Below, piece after piece: positions 4,544 to 6,494 of a DNA stretch of 6,494 bases (position 1 is its first letter; each line of letters begins with the position of its first letter). The notes under the pieces are model-generated. The model was not told where the DNA came from. It saw only the letters and a program-made list of their open reading frames with translations, and did not search any database. The stretch is from an uncultured Collinsella sp. (GTDB lineage Bacteria; Actinomycetota; Coriobacteriia; Coriobacteriales; Coriobacteriaceae): the NCBI GenBank assembly GCA_938023085.1, contig CALHDP010000065.1, positions 1-6,494 of the forward strand. The letters are read 5' to 3'. The translations under genes and the position numbers were made by a program.

Positions 4544-5949
4544 TAGTGCTTGGGCTTGTGGCCGCGGGGGCGTTTCTGTTCGGCCTGCGGCGGCTCGGGC
4601 TTGCGAGGCGCGGGGTCCTCGCCCGCGAGCCTCGCCCGCTCGTCAGCGAGCTTGCGGCGCTCGATGCCCAGCCCCGCGGCCTTGAGCAGGGGGCCGGACA
4701 GCATCGCAGCGCTGTTGCCGCCCTGCAGCTGGCGAATCTTGAGGTCAAGCGCGGCAATTTGCTCGTCGAGCTGAGCGATCATCTCCGCGCGGGTATCGAC
4801 CTGATCCGCGGTGGCCATGGCCACGCGGCGTTGGGCATCGGCGGCCGCGGCGGCGGTGGCCATGGCCACGCGGCGGCGCTTGGCCAGCGCGCCCCTGTGC
4901 CTGCCCTGGGCGCGACCGCGCTTGGCCTTCTCGATGCGGCCGCGCTGACGCTCGAGCTCCGCGACTTCCCGTTGCAGCTGCTCGACCGCAACGCCCTCCT
5001 GCTGCAGCTCTGCGCGAAGGACCCGCAGGCGGGCGTTGCGGTCGCGTATCTCTTTATTCAGCTTGACGCGATCGGCGTGCCCGATCAGCCCCGCGCCGCC
5101 CTCGTGGACGGTCGGCTGCTCGTCCAGACCCCTATCTTTATTAGAGCGATGGTCTATGGCCACAGCCGCGGTACCCGTGGCCGCGGCGTGCGCCGCGAGG
5201 TGCCTGTTGGCGATCTCTGCCCAGGCCGCGCGGACGGCCGTGAGTTCAGCGCTACCGACGTCGCGCGCGGCCTGACCCGAGATACGGTGCATCTGCACCG
5301 GCCTCTTACTCGTGCGGTCCTTCGTGCCCAGGCCCTCGGCCTTCGCCTGCTTCATGGTCAGGCGGCGGCCATCCTTGAAGTTATATATCTTCTCCCAGCC
5401 ATCTGCCTTGGCTGCCTTCCAATCGGTTGCGCGGATGGGCGCCTGCTGCCCATGTGCATCCTGGCACAGGTACCAGCACTGCCCCTTCTCGCCCTTGGTC
5501 CTCTGGATGAAGCCCTGAGCGCCAAGGTCGAGCGCGGAGACGAGGACGTGAGCGTGGGGGTTCCCGCCGCGGCCGTCATCATGTATCGCCCAGTCGCACG
5601 CCTTCGCGGGGAACATCCCGCAGAAGTCGCGCACGCAGGCGCGGCGGCCGTCGGCATCGAGCTCAATCGGCAACGCAAACTCATAGCGCAGCGCGACGAG
5701 CTCGTTGCCGCCGCCGCCCTCGGCCCATGCCCGCTCGGCCCCGTTCCAGAGCTCGCCGCGCCCGATGGGCGGCACGCCACCGGGCAGAGACAGACCCTCC
5801 TCGACGACGCGTTCCTTCCTGGCATAGTCGCAGAGCTGCCCCGTCCGCTCTTCCACAAGCGCCTGGCCCGACTGGTACGCGGCCTTCCTGACCGCGCCCG
5901 CCCCGGTGGCGGGCGAGCAGCCGCGGTAGTTCAGATGGAAGATGGCCAT
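4543..5949 (-). CDS. mobA: MOBQ-type relaxase (MobA/MobL family)
   Basis: A 468-residue DNA strand transferase that should nick oriT, stay bound to the 5' end and lead the transferred strand. I chose the ATG at 5949 because AAAGGA lies just upstream and the protein then begins MAIFHLNYRG, the family's usual start. An in-frame ATG at 6036 would add 29 residues encoded by the structured leader. Y25 in RKAAYQSGQAL is the likely catalytic tyrosine. H123, H132 and H134 in IHDDGRGGNPHAHV form the metal-binding three-histidine motif. IDHRSNKDRGLDEQPTVHEG (265-284) is a conserved MobA/MobL block. Residues about 296-410 are predicted coiled coil with an RRVAMATA duplication. The tail is K/P-rich, and there is no primase domain. 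The gene diverges from the accessory gene across oriT. Confidence 0.93.
   Translation of the reverse strand: MAIFHLNYRGCSPATGAGAVRKAAYQSGQALVEERTGQLCDYARKERVVEEGLSLPGGVPPIGRGELWNGAERAWAEGGGGNELVALRYEFALPIELDADGRRACVRDFCGMFPAKACDWAIHDDGRGGNPHAHVLVSALDLGAQGFIQRTKGEKGQCWYLCQDAHGQQAPIRATDWKAAKADGWEKIYNFKDGRRLTMKQAKAEGLGTKDRTSKRPVQMHRISGQAARDVGSAELTAVRAAWAEIANRHLAAHAAATGTAAVAIDHRSNKDRGLDEQPTVHEGGAGLIGHADRVKLNKEIRDRNARLRVLRAELQQEGVAVEQLQREVAELERQRGRIEKAKRGRAQGRHRGALAKRRRVAMATAAAAADAQRRVAMATADQVDTRAEMIAQLDEQIAALDLKIRQLQGGNSAAMLSGPLLKAAGLGIERRKLADERARLAGEDPAPRKPEPPQAEQKRPRGHKPKH
4808..4875. repeat. 23-bp direct repeat, each containing a palindrome, inside mobA
   Basis: The copies 4808-4830 and 4853-4875 are identical over 23 bp and offset by 45 bp (15 codons). 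Each contains the 14-bp palindrome GTGGCCATGGCCAC. In the protein they encode RRVAMATA twice (residues 358-365 and 374-381) within the coiled-coil tail. A small in-frame duplication or unequal expansion would explain them. Confidence 0.8.
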
Positions 5950-5968
5950 GCGAGTTCCTTTCAGGCAA

Positions 5969-5986
5969 GGGGCGCAGATGCGCCCC
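5969..5986. other. Hairpin in the relaxase leader
   Basis: GGGGCGCA and TGCGCCCC are perfect 8-bp arms around GA, 19 bp upstream of the mobA ATG and just before its AAAGGA site. In the transcript it could limit ribosome access or bind the mobilization proteins. No run of U follows, so it is not a typical terminator. Confidence 0.5.
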
Positions 5987-6006
5987 GCGCAGCGGCGCGG
6001 TGCGCC

Positions 6007-6108
6007 GTGAGCCGCGGTCGGCGAACGGTGCCCCACGGCGCGGAGCGCAAGGGAGTGCAGCGACCGCGCAGCCCGACCACGTAGACGTGAGCCGTCTCAG
6101 GCGAACGG
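6007..6108. repeat. Two 22-bp direct repeats 80 bp apart beside oriT
   Basis: GTGAGCCG-N5-GGCGAACGG occurs at 6007-6028 and 6087-6108, with identical outer blocks and a variable 5-bp middle. They lie in the GC-rich, hairpin-prone stretch between mobA and the nick-site candidate. Nearby inverted repeats include GCGCCGTG/CACGGCGC (6002-6009, 6034-6041), CACGT/ACGTG (6078-6089) and GCCCGAC/GTCGGGC (6071-6122). They could be relaxosome protein binding sites. Confidence 0.6.
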
Positions 6109-6152
6109 CTTCGGTGTCGGGCGTAGGGCCGTCTGCCAAGACCGCACGCAGT

Positions 6153-6212
6153 GCAGGACTTTTGACGCATCGCGGCAAAAGTACTGCCAAGTGCGCACTA
6201 CCTCTGGTAGTG
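6153..6212 (+). other. oriT: Candidate origin of transfer (oriT) with nick region
   Basis: An imperfect hairpin at 6153-6187 (16-nt arms, 14 pairs, ATC loop) ends directly at CCAAGTGCGCACT (6187-6199). In MOBQ-family origins of the RSF1010 and pSK41 type, an inverted repeat sits immediately 5' of a TAAGTGCGCCCT-like core, as I recall them. By analogy the nick would fall between G6195 and C6196. A second hairpin, CACTACC/GGTAGTG (6196-6212), follows at once. Position between the divergent relaxase and accessory genes fits. The exact nick base is inference. Confidence 0.75.
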
Positions 6213-6255
6213 ATATACCCAGCTCGCGAAATTTTACCGTGAGTATGGGTATATT
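6213..6255. promoter_or_regulatory. Symmetric divergent -10 elements and operator of the mobilization genes
   Basis: ATATACCC (6213-6220) and GGGTATAT (6247-6254) are an inverted repeat with a 26-bp centre. The right arm supplies TATATT (6250-6255), a -10 candidate for the accessory gene 47 nt downstream. The left arm read on the minus strand supplies TATATC (6212-6217), a -10 candidate pointing through oriT to mobA. Clear -35 boxes are not visible. A relaxosome protein bound here could repress both promoters. Confidence 0.45.
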
Positions 6256-6301
6256 TTGCTGCAAAGACAAAACACTAACGAGCAAGGAAGGGCGGTCATT
6301 T

Positions 6302-6494
6302 ATGACGGCATCCATCGACGAGCAGATTGCACGGAAGAGGGCCGCGGCAGACAAGCAGGCAGCCCGCGCCGCCGCGCTGAAGAAGGAGCTGAGGGACCTC
6401 GAGAGGAAGAAGGCCGCGGCGGAGCGGAAGGCGCGAACCCACCGACTCGTCGAGGTCGGCGCGATCCTCGAGCAGACCTCTGGCATGACCTTCG
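6302..6494 (+). CDS. TraD/MobC-like mobilization accessory protein, 5' part (gene wraps the origin)
   Basis: This is the N-terminal portion of a 107-residue protein completed at 1-186. Residues 1-46 precede the circular join, and the rest of this stretch is the duplicated 55 bp. The ATG at 6302 follows an AAGGAAGGG ribosome-binding sequence at 6284-6292 with a 9-nt gap. The N-terminal half is a highly charged helix rich in A, K, R and E (about residues 6-46). It leads into HRLVEVGAILEQ (47-58), which resembles the short Ti-plasmid TraD / MobC-type relaxosome proteins that sit next to MobA/MobL relaxases. The likely role is to bind oriT and help the relaxase open or nick it. It diverges from the relaxase gene across the oriT candidate, the usual layout of MOBQ plasmids. 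The family call rests on motif memory and context, not on a search. Confidence 0.82.
   Translation, partial: MTASIDEQIARKRAAADKQAARAAALKKELRDLERKKAAAERKARTHRLVEVGAILEQTSGMTF
6440..6494. repeat. Terminal direct repeat marking circular closure (right copy)
   Basis: Exact copy of bases 1-55, with the mobilization-protein frame continuous across the join. Base 6440 corresponds to base 1 of the circle. Confidence 0.93.

Noticed and set aside
5950..6036. N-terminal extension of the relaxase to an ATG at 6036
   Set aside because: The extra 29 residues are Arg/Cys/Pro-rich, would be encoded by the hairpin leader and have no homology to relaxases. The ATG at 5949 has AAAGGA and the family's typical MAIFHLNYRG opening.
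4480..6084. 534-codon open frame on the plus strand opposite mobA
   Set aside because: It mirrors the relaxase codons and lacks motifs and a ribosome binding site. The relaxase on the other strand has the catalytic tyrosine and three-histidine motif.
6000..6242. 80-codon plus-strand frame between mobA and the accessory gene
   Set aside because: It has no ribosome binding site, crosses the oriT hairpins and direct repeats, and has an Arg/Ala/Ser composition typical of random GC-rich DNA.

Overview
The last 55 bases (6440-6494) are identical to the first 55 (1-55), and a reading frame that runs off the right edge continues in frame at base 1. The window is therefore best read as one complete circular replicon of 6,439 bp, linearised inside a small mobilization gene. 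High GC content, GTG and TTG starts with strong GGAGG-type ribosome binding sites, and the gene families present suggest a high-GC Gram-positive host. A gut Coriobacteriia-type actinobacterium is my best guess, but nothing in the window proves the host. I see no resistance, virulence, metabolic, rRNA, tRNA, CRISPR or insertion-sequence genes. This looks like a small cryptic mobilizable plasmid.

Replication half (about 573-2823, minus strand): a 598-residue primase-like initiator (Rep) is followed, with a 20-nt overlap, by a 157-residue HTH plus coiled-coil protein resembling the Rep-associated DUF536-type proteins of Gram-positive plasmids. Around the overlap are twelve copies of CGGGAA/TTCCCG in 210 bp, several arranged as inverted repeats. 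This is the best candidate for an iteron or operator array and possibly the replication origin.

Maintenance and cargo (2824-4282): a RelB/RelE toxin-antitoxin pair is transcribed away from rep, with two copies of an 18-bp operator in the shared promoter region. A strong terminator follows it. Facing it on the minus strand is a two-gene unit: a 58-residue DUF3970-like protein, overlapped by a 188-residue unrecognised protein that seems to carry a duplicated W-rich module.

Mobilization half (4543-6494 and on to 1-509): a MOBQ-type MobA/MobL relaxase on the minus strand diverges from a TraD/MobC-like accessory gene on the plus strand, which is coupled to an unrecognised 108-residue ORF. Between them lies a structured region with an oriT-like site: an imperfect hairpin followed by a core resembling the RSF1010/pSK41 nick region. 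The plasmid has no coupling protein or type IV secretion genes, so transfer would need a helper element.
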